Shown here: positions 8,302-16,251 of the stretch, one piece after another
Numbering within the stretch: position 1 is the stretch's first letter
How the letters are laid out: each line of letters opens with the position of its first letter
NCBI RefSeq assembly: GCF_001418105.1
Contig: NZ_LIQI01000019.1
Span: 186,001 to 250,000, forward strand
DNA: 64,000 bases
From: Lacinutrix himadriensis
Lineage (GTDB): Bacteria > Bacteroidota > Bacteroidia > Flavobacteriales > Flavobacteriaceae
Direction of reading: 5' to 3'
Notes under the pieces: generated by a model
Database searches by the model: none
What the model saw: the letters and a program-made list of their open reading frames with translations, nothing else
Told to the model about the DNA's origin: nothing
Position numbers and translations under genes: made by a program

Positions 8302-8320
8302 AATCTATAATATTAAATTC

Positions 8321-9493
8321 TTATTTTGATTTTCGTGTAAGATGAAAAGTTAAGGCGATCGCAGCTAAAGTAAATCCGAAAAGACTTAAACCCGTCCAAC
8401 CAAACTTACTAATCACCGTTACACCAAGTGCAGATCCTAAGGAAGCTCCTATATAATAAAACAACATATAAACTGCGTTGGTTCTACTTCTAGCATTCAC
8501 ATCTATAGCAAACACACGAACCTGGTTTGGTATTTGAGATCCAAAAACTCCTAAATCTAAAAGTACAATACCAATACAAAGTACTACGATGTTATTTTGT
8601 CCGATTGCTAATACCACAAAGCTCAATAACACTAAAGAGATAGAAATGGTCATTACTTTTCTAACACCAATTTTATCGACCCATTTACCAGCTATTTTCG
8701 CTCCAAAAATACCAGCAGCACCTACAAAACCTAATAATCCAACTTGTTGTACCGAAAAAGAAAAAGGTTCGTCCATTACATGAATAGCAATAGTTGCCCA
8801 CATGGCATTAAAAGCTGCAAACCATAATGCTCCTACAAAAGCAGCTTCTCGCAACTGCGGTTTTGTTTTCAATAAAGTAAACATAGAACCTAACAGTTTT
8901 GTGTATTTTAAATTGGCTGTAGGTTTGTTAGATGGTAATACTAAATGCAAAACCACACCAATAATAGCGGCAATAATCGCTGCACTTAAAAAGACCATAC
9001 GCCATCCAAAATGTTCGGCAATAAAACCACTAAGCGTTCTAGATAATAAAATACCAGTAGTTAATCCTGTCATCAACGTTGCGACTACTTTACCTTTATT
9101 TTCTGGAGTAGCCAATGCAGCACCAAGTGGCAATAATTGTTGTGTAATGTTTGCTCCTAAGCCAACCACAAAAGTGGCAACTATTAAAACAGCAAAGTTT
9201 GGCGCGAAATACACCCCTAATAATGCTATAACTAAAGTAATAGATAAATTTCTTATCACTACTTTTCGATTCATGACATCCCCTAAAGGAGAAATAAAAA
9301 AGATTGCCATGGCATATCCAATTTGTGATGCGGAAGGAATAAAACCTAATACATTATCCTTTAATCCTAAAGATTTTCCTATCGAAGGAATTAAAGGTTG
9401 GTTGTAATATAAATTGGCTGCTGTTGCTGCTATGGCTGTTGCCATAATAAACAGTAGTTTGTTACTTAAAGGTTTTGTTTGTATGTTGTCCAT
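8321..9493 (-). CDS. MFS transporter
   Basis: 390 residues with twelve predicted transmembrane helices. The loop between helices 2 and 3 reads 'ISPLGDVMNRKVVIR', the MFS GxxxDRxGRR-type motif A, and the first helix contains 'NLYYNQPLIPSIGK', typical of the YgaY/YnfM-like drug:proton antiporter group. It is likely an efflux pump. The gene lies directly before the peroxiredoxin-like gene and after an AraC regulator transcribed the same way (84 bases upstream), which suggests an inducible export and redox-defence operon; the inducer is unknown. Confidence 0.9.
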   Translation of the reverse strand: MDNIQTKPLSNKLLFIMATAIAATAANLYYNQPLIPSIGKSLGLKDNVLGFIPSASQIGYAMAIFFISPLGDVMNRKVVIRNLSITLVIALLGVYFAPNFAVLIVATFVVGLGANITQQLLPLGAALATPENKGKVVATLMTGLTTGILLSRTLSGFIAEHFGWRMVFLSAAIIAAIIGVVLHLVLPSNKPTANLKYTKLLGSMFTLLKTKPQLREAAFVGALWFAAFNAMWATIAIHVMDEPFSFSVQQVGLLGFVGAAGIFGAKIAGKWVDKIGVRKVMTISISLVLLSFVVLAIGQNNIVVLCIGIVLLDLGVFGSQIPNQVRVFAIDVNARSRTNAVYMLFYYIGASLGSALGVTVISKFGWTGLSLFGFTLAAIALTFHLTRKSK

Positions 9494-9577
9494 TGCGGAT
9501 TTCTAATTTTTATAGCACAAAATTAGAAAAGAAGAACAAGCTGTATGCGGTGTATATTTTGTAGAAAATGATACTTT

Positions 9578-10477
9578 TTAAGGTAGTTTTCTAAAAACCG
9601 CTGGGGTAATGCCTTCGTTATTTTTAAAAAACTTAATAAAATTGGTAGGTTCTTCAAAACCCATAGCATAGCCAATTTCGGCAACCGACTTGGTGGTTTG
9701 TTGTAATAGCGCCTTAGCACGTAAGGTCATATAATTAGATAACACTTTTTTAGATGTTAGTCCTGTTGTTTTTTTTACACATTCCGACAAGTAAATAGGT
9801 GTGATATTTAACGCTTCTGCATAAGCGGCTACAGTCTTATATTTAGAAGTCTCTTGTAGAATTAACGCTTCAAAATCTGCTGTAATTTCTTGGTAACGTT
9901 TTAATGGTACCATGTCACTAGCATTTCCAACTACGCGTTTTATTTGAAGCAGTAATACCATCAGATAAGAACGCACTAACGCTACTCTATGTGTATCGCT
10001 TTTATGAAATTCTTCATATATAGTATCAAACAGGTTTTTAATTAAAGATAAATCGATTGGGATTAATTTATATGACGGACTGGAGTTTAGCTTAAAGAAA
10101 GGAAACTCGTGCTGGATTTCATATTGGTGTTTTTTAGGTTGGAAGAATGCAGAACTAAAAAGTAAGGAATAGCCATCTCCTCCTGGTTTGCCATCAAAAG
10201 GTTGTACCGAAAATAATTGTAATGGCGAATTGAAAGCAATAGCATTCGTTAAATCGTCAATTTTAGTGGCTCCTATTTGTCTTTCCGATTGATTATCTGC
10301 ATAAAAGTCGATGGTGAAAAACGTTTTAAAATGTGGATGCAACGCTTCTTCAGCAATGTTATTGGTTTCATGAAACTTGAAAATATGAAAATTTGAATCT
10401 ATAGACCTGCTTTCTACGTTTAAGTCTTTAAGTAAGTCTGTGATCTGTTGGTAGGTTTTCATAATTTCAAATGCCAA
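9578..10477 (-). CDS. AraC-family transcriptional regulator
   Basis: 299 residues: an N-terminal cupin-like sensing part (about 1-180) and a C-terminal double helix-turn-helix (about 205-299), with 'YAEALNITPIYLSECVKKTTGLTSKKVLS' in the first and 'SVAEIGYAMGFEEPTNFIKFFKNNEG' in the second, the second being the AraC signature. 'GKPGGDGYSLLFSSAFF' in the sensing domain is common in this subgroup. An ATG at 10465 is an alternative start. It probably controls the adjacent MFS and peroxiredoxin genes, which lie downstream on the same strand. Confidence 0.92.
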   Translation of the reverse strand: MAFEIMKTYQQITDLLKDLNVESRSIDSNFHIFKFHETNNIAEEALHPHFKTFFTIDFYADNQSERQIGATKIDDLTNAIAFNSPLQLFSVQPFDGKPGGDGYSLLFSSAFFQPKKHQYEIQHEFPFFKLNSSPSYKLIPIDLSLIKNLFDTIYEEFHKSDTHRVALVRSYLMVLLLQIKRVVGNASDMVPLKRYQEITADFEALILQETSKYKTVAAYAEALNITPIYLSECVKKTTGLTSKKVLSNYMTLRAKALLQQTTKSVAEIGYAMGFEEPTNFIKFFKNNEGITPAVFRKLP

Positions 10478-10514
10478 TCTCTAAGAGCGTAAAGTTGATG
10501 GACTATTTTCGTTT

Positions 10515-11438
10515 TTACTTTAGCAACTGTAATTCCTCTCGTTTCCTTTCATCGGTACGTTTTTTTTGATTCCAATATGGTTCTTTCAAACTTACTTTCA
10601 ATCGCGCTTCGGTTATTAGCCCATCTCCATCCCCTTCTGTCCAGGATAGTATTTTGTAAGGAAATTTATTTTCTACATCAATAGATAACTTCCTGTCATA
10701 ATTTAAATAGGCAATATTATAGTGAATTATGGAGTCAGACTCTGTCTTACTAATTTCTGCTTTGGCAGGTTTTAATTCCTGATAAGCAAAACGACTGTAT
10801 ATGGTAGAAAAAATCATATCAACTTCTCCTAAAGGTAATTGTCCTTTATTTATACGAATACGCGTCAGAAGCTCATCCTCTAAAAGTGCTACAGGTATAT
10901 TTTTATCCGTATCTCCATCCGCTTCAAAGTAAGAGAACTGTTTAAAATCATATACATCCTCTTTAAGATTTAGTTGTGTGAATGTATGTCCGCACCATTC
11001 TTGAATACTCGTATTTAATTTTAAAGTATGTGGATGATTTTCAGCGTCCACCGGAGTAAAACTAGAAGTTACTATCGAGTAATCATAGATACCTGTTGTG
11101 AACTTTCTTACCTGATTCAATTTTAAAACAGAGACATTATCTTTTCCTGCATCTTGCGGATTATCTAACTTTACTTGTTTGCTTAATGAAAATGGTTCTG
11201 TTACAAATACGAGTACCACTTCGCCTTCACGAATTTCACCGTAACGAGATTGTTTCAATGCATAGCTATTCAATTCTGCTGTACCCGAGTACCAATAATC
11301 ATTAAATGCATCTCCTAAATCGACTACACTTTTTTCCTTTTCAGAAGAGGTTTTGTCGTTAGAAATATTAGAATCCTTTTTACAAGAAAGAAAAAAGAAG
11401 ATACCTAGAAAGCAAAATATTTTTAATGGTTGCATCAT
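10515..11438 (-). CDS. Lipoprotein of the group often labelled 'septum formation inhibitor Maf' (misnomer)
   Basis: 307 residues with a lipoprotein signal: hydrophobic stretch then 'FFFLSCKKD', lipid-attachment Cys19 or 20. The mature part has 'FNDYWYSGTAELNSYALKQSRYGE', 'FTTGIYDYSIVTSS', and 'SIQEWCGHTFTQLN', features of a Bacteroidota-specific family with no known activity. In databases relatives carry the name septum inhibitor Maf, but nothing here resembles the true Maf pyrophosphatase fold. It is likely anchored in a membrane facing the periplasm. It lies 37 bases upstream of the AraC gene on the same strand, but no link is proven. Confidence 0.75.
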   Translation of the reverse strand: MMQPLKIFCFLGIFFFLSCKKDSNISNDKTSSEKEKSVVDLGDAFNDYWYSGTAELNSYALKQSRYGEIREGEVVLVFVTEPFSLSKQVKLDNPQDAGKDNVSVLKLNQVRKFTTGIYDYSIVTSSFTPVDAENHPHTLKLNTSIQEWCGHTFTQLNLKEDVYDFKQFSYFEADGDTDKNIPVALLEDELLTRIRINKGQLPLGEVDMIFSTIYSRFAYQELKPAKAEISKTESDSIIHYNIAYLNYDRKLSIDVENKFPYKILSWTEGDGDGLITEARLKVSLKEPYWNQKKRTDERKREELQLLK

Positions 11439-11565
11439 TTTTAAATGGGTTATATGGATTTGTAAAACAATAGTTACTATTGGAAAAATGCAATAAAAAC
11501 TTCATCTATTCCTTTTTAGTTCTAGATTATTCAAAGTTACATAAAACCCTGAAGAGAAATGCATT

Positions 11566-12729
11566 TTAGTCGTTTTCTATAACGAAAGCATACGGTTCAA
11601 ACAAACTACCATCTATCTTTAAAAAGTCTCCACTAAGGGATTCTTTCTTAATCGTTAAACTTACAATTCCTGTAATAGCGTCGGTTACACAAGTGTCCTC
11701 TGCTAAATAATATTTGACTTCACCATCTGCATTTGGATCACAAGCATCTGGATATTTCTCTAGATTTAAAGCCGAAGTTTTACCAGCAACACCAACATGC
11801 GCTTGAATTAAACCATCGCTCTTTTTGTACATTTTATTATTTTGGCTTCCAACACAATTTGGATTTGCTCCGGATGCCGAAGTGGTTAACGCTATAGAAG
11901 TACAAGTAGTTTCATTTAGTTTAAGAGGTTTTGTTCTCCAGATATTATGCGAACTTGCAGTCAACAAAACATTTACATTATATTTTGCTGCCAAATCAAT
12001 CATCCCTTGACTATCCACAAAGGATTGATTTTTCCCCATATCAATCCAAGGAAGGTGATTGATATGAATAATCCAATACCCTTTTTTTTGAGCATCTGCA
12101 TAAACGGCTTCTACCCAATTATAATTTTCACTCCCAACAGCATATTGAAACTTCAGGTATTTTTGCATTTCTGGGGACTCGGACTCGCTTTCTTGAAATG
12201 CGACAGATGTAGCAACTATTCTTACTTTAGCTCCCCCTTTAATAATATCATTAAACCAGAGATATGGATATTTCCCTTGGTAAGGATACCCTAAAAGTTT
12301 TCCTGTTGGTGGCCGAACCGCTTTCTTTCCACTTGGGAAATTGAGCGTTTTGGCATAAGTCAGTATATCGCCATCTTGACTTTTACTATCATGATCTCCA
12401 GCAACAAAAAGCATTGGTGTATTACCTACTACTTTATTTGCTTTGGTTGCCCAATTTTTGGCATTTTGAATGTTGTAATTAAAATCATTATCTATACCAT
12501 CATAAGACAAATCGCCAAGCATTAAAATTAAATCATGAGTAGCTCCTTTTTTAAGGCTTAATTCTGTTGCTCCATCGTTTCCCCATTTATCATCCCAATC
12601 TCCTCCAACAGCTATCGTTATTACTTCTTCGGATTCCATTTCATTTAAATTGGAAGTGTTTTTATTTCCTTTGGAACAGGAATAAAACGAAAATATAATA
12701 AGGTAGAAAATTAAAATATTATTTTTCAT
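11566..12729 (-). CDS. Calcineurin-like metallophosphoesterase lipoprotein
   Basis: 387 residues with a lipoprotein signal ending 'SFYSCSK' (Cys18). The metallophosphoesterase motifs are recognisable: 'VGGDWDDK' near 42 (first metal Asp), 'LMLGDLSYDG' near 71, 'VAGDHDSK' near 110 in place of the usual GNHD/E, 'IIHINHLPW' near 222 and 'LTASSHNIW' near 258 in place of GHxH. So most metal ligands are kept, with Asp-His variants. The substrate is unknown; secreted relatives act on phosphomonoesters or nucleotides. No partner gene is obvious. Confidence 0.82.
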   Translation of the reverse strand: MKNNILIFYLIIFSFYSCSKGNKNTSNLNEMESEEVITIAVGGDWDDKWGNDGATELSLKKGATHDLILMLGDLSYDGIDNDFNYNIQNAKNWATKANKVVGNTPMLFVAGDHDSKSQDGDILTYAKTLNFPSGKKAVRPPTGKLLGYPYQGKYPYLWFNDIIKGGAKVRIVATSVAFQESESESPEMQKYLKFQYAVGSENYNWVEAVYADAQKKGYWIIHINHLPWIDMGKNQSFVDSQGMIDLAAKYNVNVLLTASSHNIWRTKPLKLNETTCTSIALTTSASGANPNCVGSQNNKMYKKSDGLIQAHVGVAGKTSALNLEKYPDACDPNADGEVKYYLAEDTCVTDAITGIVSLTIKKESLSGDFLKIDGSLFEPYAFVIEND

Positions 12730-12753
12730 GATGTGTTTAATGGATGGTTCTGC

Positions 12754-13209
12754 TTAATTATTTATTCTTCGTTCGAATTTAATTTTTCTAACGCCATGAT
12801 TGGTGTCCCATTGTTTAACTTCTTTGAAATCAAATTTCTTATACAATGCAGTCGCTGGTCCGTTATCTAATCCTGTTTCCACAACAAAAAGTTCCGAATC
12901 GTAATTATTAAAAACGAATTCCATTAATTTTCTTGCTACTCCTTGTCTGAAAAAAAATGGTGACACAACCAAACTATTAATATGTGTAAAATTATTGTTA
13001 TGCGTTATTTCTACAACGCCAGCAAGTTCTTCATTTTTTATATATCCGAAAAATGCTGTTTCACTATTTACATAACTTTCAAGAGGTCTTTTTAAAGGAG
13101 GAAAATCTACAGCTTTTAATAACTCCGCCTCTATTTTATAGGATGCATGAAAAACGGAACGTATTTTTTCAGAAACTTTTATGTCCTTATTTTGGAGTCT
13201 TTCAATCAT
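12754..13209 (-). CDS. GNAT family N-acetyltransferase
   Basis: 151-residue single GNAT domain. The acetyl-CoA loop is 'VVSPFFFRQGVARKLMEFV' near 85-102 (Arg-Gln-Gly-Val-Ala), followed by 'ELFVVETGLDNGPATALYKKFDFKEVKQW', with the Asn-Gly-Pro-Ala-x-x-x-Tyr-x-x-x-Phe-F pattern of the fold's last helix. Substrate unknown. It lies 24 bases before the metallophosphoesterase start on the same strand, so the two may be cotranscribed. Upstream is the second copy of a 62-bp repeat. Confidence 0.85.
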   Translation of the reverse strand: MIERLQNKDIKVSEKIRSVFHASYKIEAELLKAVDFPPLKRPLESYVNSETAFFGYIKNEELAGVVEITHNNNFTHINSLVVSPFFFRQGVARKLMEFVFNNYDSELFVVETGLDNGPATALYKKFDFKEVKQWDTNHGVRKIKFERRINN

Positions 13210-13265
13210 ATTTTTTATCGTTTATTTTATTTGGACGATAGGATTTTGTTTTAAGGATTCCTATC

Positions 13266-13327
13266 TAGAAGTTAAACGAAGTTAGCTGAAAAACTTGATA
13301 ATATCAAGTTGCTATCAAACAAAAAAA
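13266..13327. repeat. 62-bp dispersed repeat, copy B
   Basis: Same element as 7539-7600, same orientation. This copy holds an 8-bp hairpin AACTTGAT/ATCAAGTT (13294-13312) and outer arms GTTAGC/GCTATC. It directly adjoins the terminator structure of the following hydrolase gene, just as copy A adjoins the peroxiredoxin terminator. Confidence 0.8.
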
Positions 13328-13441
13328 CTACCTAAAAAGTTAGTTTGCCATGTCATTTTGAACTAGCCGAAAAATCTTGTCATTATATATTTAGATTTCC
13401 CTCTTTGGTCGAAATGACAAAACAATTCCTTTTTAGATAGT
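13327..13441 (-). terminator. Terminator stem with an inserted REP-like inverted pair
   Basis: Outer arms ACTACCTAAAAAG (13327-13339) and CTTTTTAGATAGT (13429-13441) pair with one mismatch, and on the minus strand the second arm is followed by TTTTTTT: the layout of a rho-independent terminator for the serine hydrolase gene ending at 13474. Its loop is about 90 nt instead of 3-10 and contains a 26-nt imperfect inverted pair, 13352-13377 and 13393-13418, each starting GTCATTT from the outside, typical of flavobacterial REP sequences. Confidence 0.65.
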
Positions 13442-13473
13442 CTCTTGTTTTATCTTAGCGTTTCGCTTTCGTA

Positions 13474-15231
13474 TTACATTTTCTTTCCTATCATTTCTCT
13501 TCCTCCTTGTAAAAGAGTGACGCTTTCTATTTCTCCTGAAGCGTTTTTATTAAAGGTTAATTGTGCTGCAACTACTTTTAAATAAAATACGTTATCCGAT
13601 TTTGCAAAAATATCAAATACTGGTTGTCCGGTTGCTTGTGTTTTTAGTTGGCTTCCTTCCTTAAAAATTTCGATTATAAATTCTGGCATTAATTGGTATT
13701 TACCAACATAGCTTTGTAAAATTTCGTCTGCTACAATAACTTCTTTAACTAAACCAGAAACGTCTTCTCCTAGTTTCTTTAAAAAATCAATTCCGTTTTG
13801 GTTATTCGGGTTTAGCTCTACAGACTTTTTATAATTTACAATTGCTTGTTCGTTGTTTCCTTGTGTCATTAAACCTTCGGCATAACTATCATACGCATTG
13901 GATGATTTTGGAAAAGTATCTACAATAAGTTTAAAAACGCTTACTGCTTCGTCTACTTTTTCCGCTTGTAATAATTTATACCCAATACTGTTCATATCGC
14001 TTTCTTTTACCTCATAATCACTTAACGATTTAATGCTATTATAATGCGTTAAAGCTGCTTCAATGCCGTTAGATTCTATTTTTTCGTATACCGCATTCGC
14101 AACCGATTTTTTAGGAAAGCTGTAAGACTCGTTATACATAATACCACGAATCGCTTTTGCCATTTCATTAAGTGGAGCACCTCCTGTATTATTTAATAAT
14201 ACGATTAATGATTTGTCTTTTGGAGCTCTAGTAATTAAGGTATTAAAACCGTTAATTCCGCCACCATGACTTATAGTTTCTATTTTAGTTTCGGTATCTC
14301 CAATAGTTTCGCTACCAATAGCCCAGCCATACCCATAATGACCACTCCATGCTTTTATATGTTCGCCAAAAAACAATTTCATAGATTCTTTAGAAAGTAA
14401 TTTGTTGGTATATAAAGCTTGATCCCAAAGGTATAAATCTTCTGCTGTAGCATATAAAGATCCCGCGGCATAAGGAATAGACATGTCTATATAACTAGCG
14501 TTTACAAAACTACCTCCTTGTTTTTCGTATCCGGTTGCTCTATTTTTTAAAATAGTTTCATGATGATCAAACCCAGAATCCTTCATATTTAAAGGCGTGA
14601 ATATATTTTCATGCAACATTTGTTCATAGGTTTTTCCTGAAATCTTTTCAATTAGAACACCTAAAAGAAAATAGCCAGAATTACTATAACTAAATTTTTC
14701 ACCAGGAGTAAAATCTAATTCCATCTCTGAAAATTCATTTACAAATGCTGTTGGTGTATACGGATTTCTACTTGTATCTTTAAAGAAATTTGGAAAGGAT
14801 GTGTAATTAGGAATTCCCGAAGTATGCGTTAATAAATGATGTGTTGTAATAATATCTCCAGTGGCTTTAGGATAGTCTGGAAGATACGTTGTTATTGGAG
14901 CTTGTAAGTCTATTTTACCTTGTTCTGCCAATTGAAGAATTAGCATTCCCGTAAATTGTTTGGATATAGAACCTAATCGGTGTTTTGTATTTGGCGCATT
15001 AGGAATATCCCATTCCATATTAGCAAATCCAAAGCCTTTTTTATAAATAATTTTACCGTTTTCGGCGATTAAAACAGAACCATTAAAGGTTTTGTATGCG
15101 GTATATGTGTCAATGAGTTTGGTGATTTGCGCTTCTCTTACTTGTCCAAAAGTTAGGTTGATAAAAAATAAGCATGCAAATAAGATTAAAGCATGGGTTT
15201 TGCTCACATGCCCTTTTGATTGTTGTTCCAT
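13474..15231 (-). CDS. Serine hydrolase, beta-lactamase/class C penicillin-binding fold, with TPR tail
   Basis: 585 residues. A signal peptide covers about 1-30 (cleavage after 'LTFGQ'). The beta-lactamase-like domain shows Ser88-x-x-Lys91 in 'LGSISKQF', the Tyr-Ser-Asn motif in 'KFSYSNSGYFLLG' near 183, and 'HGGGINGF' near 323 in place of KTG. About 390-480 holds TPR-like repeats ('AYDSYAEGLMTQGNNEQAIVNYKKSVELNPNN'), and the last 90 residues form a small beta domain. Relatives are periplasmic esterases, D-aminopeptidases or carboxypeptidases; true beta-lactamase activity is unlikely. No operon partner is seen. Confidence 0.88.
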   Translation of the reverse strand: MEQQSKGHVSKTHALILFACLFFINLTFGQVREAQITKLIDTYTAYKTFNGSVLIAENGKIIYKKGFGFANMEWDIPNAPNTKHRLGSISKQFTGMLILQLAEQGKIDLQAPITTYLPDYPKATGDIITTHHLLTHTSGIPNYTSFPNFFKDTSRNPYTPTAFVNEFSEMELDFTPGEKFSYSNSGYFLLGVLIEKISGKTYEQMLHENIFTPLNMKDSGFDHHETILKNRATGYEKQGGSFVNASYIDMSIPYAAGSLYATAEDLYLWDQALYTNKLLSKESMKLFFGEHIKAWSGHYGYGWAIGSETIGDTETKIETISHGGGINGFNTLITRAPKDKSLIVLLNNTGGAPLNEMAKAIRGIMYNESYSFPKKSVANAVYEKIESNGIEAALTHYNSIKSLSDYEVKESDMNSIGYKLLQAEKVDEAVSVFKLIVDTFPKSSNAYDSYAEGLMTQGNNEQAIVNYKKSVELNPNNQNGIDFLKKLGEDVSGLVKEVIVADEILQSYVGKYQLMPEFIIEIFKEGSQLKTQATGQPVFDIFAKSDNVFYLKVVAAQLTFNKNASGEIESVTLLQGGREMIGKKM

Positions 15232-15403
15232 AATATTGTTTTTGATTGATTAATGAATACTATTCCACGAAATAGATTTCATATAAGACGACTTCACGTG
15301 TCCATTAGTTACAATAAAAAGGAAACTTCTTTTAAAAGAACAAGATTAGCCCATTAAAAGTCAAGTAGTTAAAAGATTAATAATTTACTAATAAAGTTTT
15401 AAA

Positions 15404-16138
15404 TTAGTTTTTAGAAGCAATAATTACGCTTTCTTTTTTTAAAAATCCTAGGACATTTTTCGCATCTTCTTCATAATCAAAAACATCGATTTTAAAACCT
15501 GCTTCTTGCAAACGATTAGATAAACCAGATACCGAATAGATTCTTAAATGATCTTCTTGTCCGAAATATTTTAAACGATCCGCTTCTGTTACAATAGTAG
15601 CGTCTTCGTAGTTTTCACCTTCTTTAAAAGGTGTTTGTACATAACAAATACCATTAGGTTTTAGTATTCTATATAACTCTTGCATTGCTTTTCTGTCTTG
15701 AACAACATGCTCTAAAACATGATAACAAATAATAACATCATAATAATTATCTGGTTCATCAATTGCTTCAATATTAAGCTTTTTCATTGCTTGAAATTCG
15801 CCTAAATAATCGGTAGTTATATATTCTTTTGTATTTGCTTTTTGTATTTGCTCCTTTAAACTATGTGAAGGTGAAAAATGCAGTACTTTCTTATTCTCTA
15901 AAGTATCTTTAATTAAGGTCCAGAGTCTTCTATTTCTAGAGATGCTTCCGCATTTAGGACAAATACTTCCAAAGTTTTCTGTGACAACAAATTTAGAAAG
16001 CTTAAAACCACAAAGATTACATTGATAGGTATTCCCTTTATAAAAGAAGGCAATACTGCTTCTAAGTAAAGTTTCGTTTTTATTTAGAAACCTACTTGGT
16101 ATAAAGCCTTTAATTATTTTCTTGAGGGATTGATACAT
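15404..16138 (-). CDS. SAM-dependent methyltransferase with N-terminal zinc-ribbon-like motif
   Basis: 244 residues. An N-terminal Cys40-x-x-Cys43 / Cys60-x-x-Cys63 pair in 'YQCNLCGFKL' and 'SICPKCGSISRNR' should bind zinc. It is followed by a class I methyltransferase core: 'KKVLHFSPSHSLK' (unusual glycine-poor motif I), 'DNYYDVIICYHVLEHV' and 'LYRILKPNGICYVQTPF'. This arrangement is typical of methyltransferase type 11 proteins near glycan or secondary-metabolite genes; the substrate is unknown. A TACCTTCG -7-like box lies at 16163-16170, about 25 bases upstream. It diverges from the large T9SS gene. Confidence 0.85.
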   Translation of the reverse strand: MYQSLKKIIKGFIPSRFLNKNETLLRSSIAFFYKGNTYQCNLCGFKLSKFVVTENFGSICPKCGSISRNRRLWTLIKDTLENKKVLHFSPSHSLKEQIQKANTKEYITTDYLGEFQAMKKLNIEAIDEPDNYYDVIICYHVLEHVVQDRKAMQELYRILKPNGICYVQTPFKEGENYEDATIVTEADRLKYFGQEDHLRIYSVSGLSNRLQEAGFKIDVFDYEEDAKNVLGFLKKESVIIASKN

Positions 16139-16251
16139 TAACTGATTTTATTATTGGTGCGAAGGTAACTTTTAAGGCTTAATTATAAAAACAAAAAAAA
16201 AAACAAAATTTATTCTTATATTTATGACTTAAATAATTCAAACATTAAAAT

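Noticed and set aside
8802-9407. Long plus-strand open frame opposite the MFS gene
   Set aside because: Mirror of a transmembrane gene; no domain or start site of its own.
10515-11438. Septum formation inhibitor Maf
   Set aside because: The database name is inherited by the family, but the sequence is a secreted lipoprotein without the Maf pyrophosphatase motifs.
7539-13327. Integron attC sites at the two 62-bp repeats (they contain GTTAAAC, which fits GTTRRRY)
   Set aside because: The match is only one palindromic heptamer, there is no paired site at the other end with the expected spacing, gene orientation and sizes do not fit cassettes, and no integrase is present.
13474-15231. Antibiotic beta-lactamase
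   Set aside because: KTG is replaced by HGG, and the length and TPR tail match the esterase/peptidase branch rather than class C enzymes.
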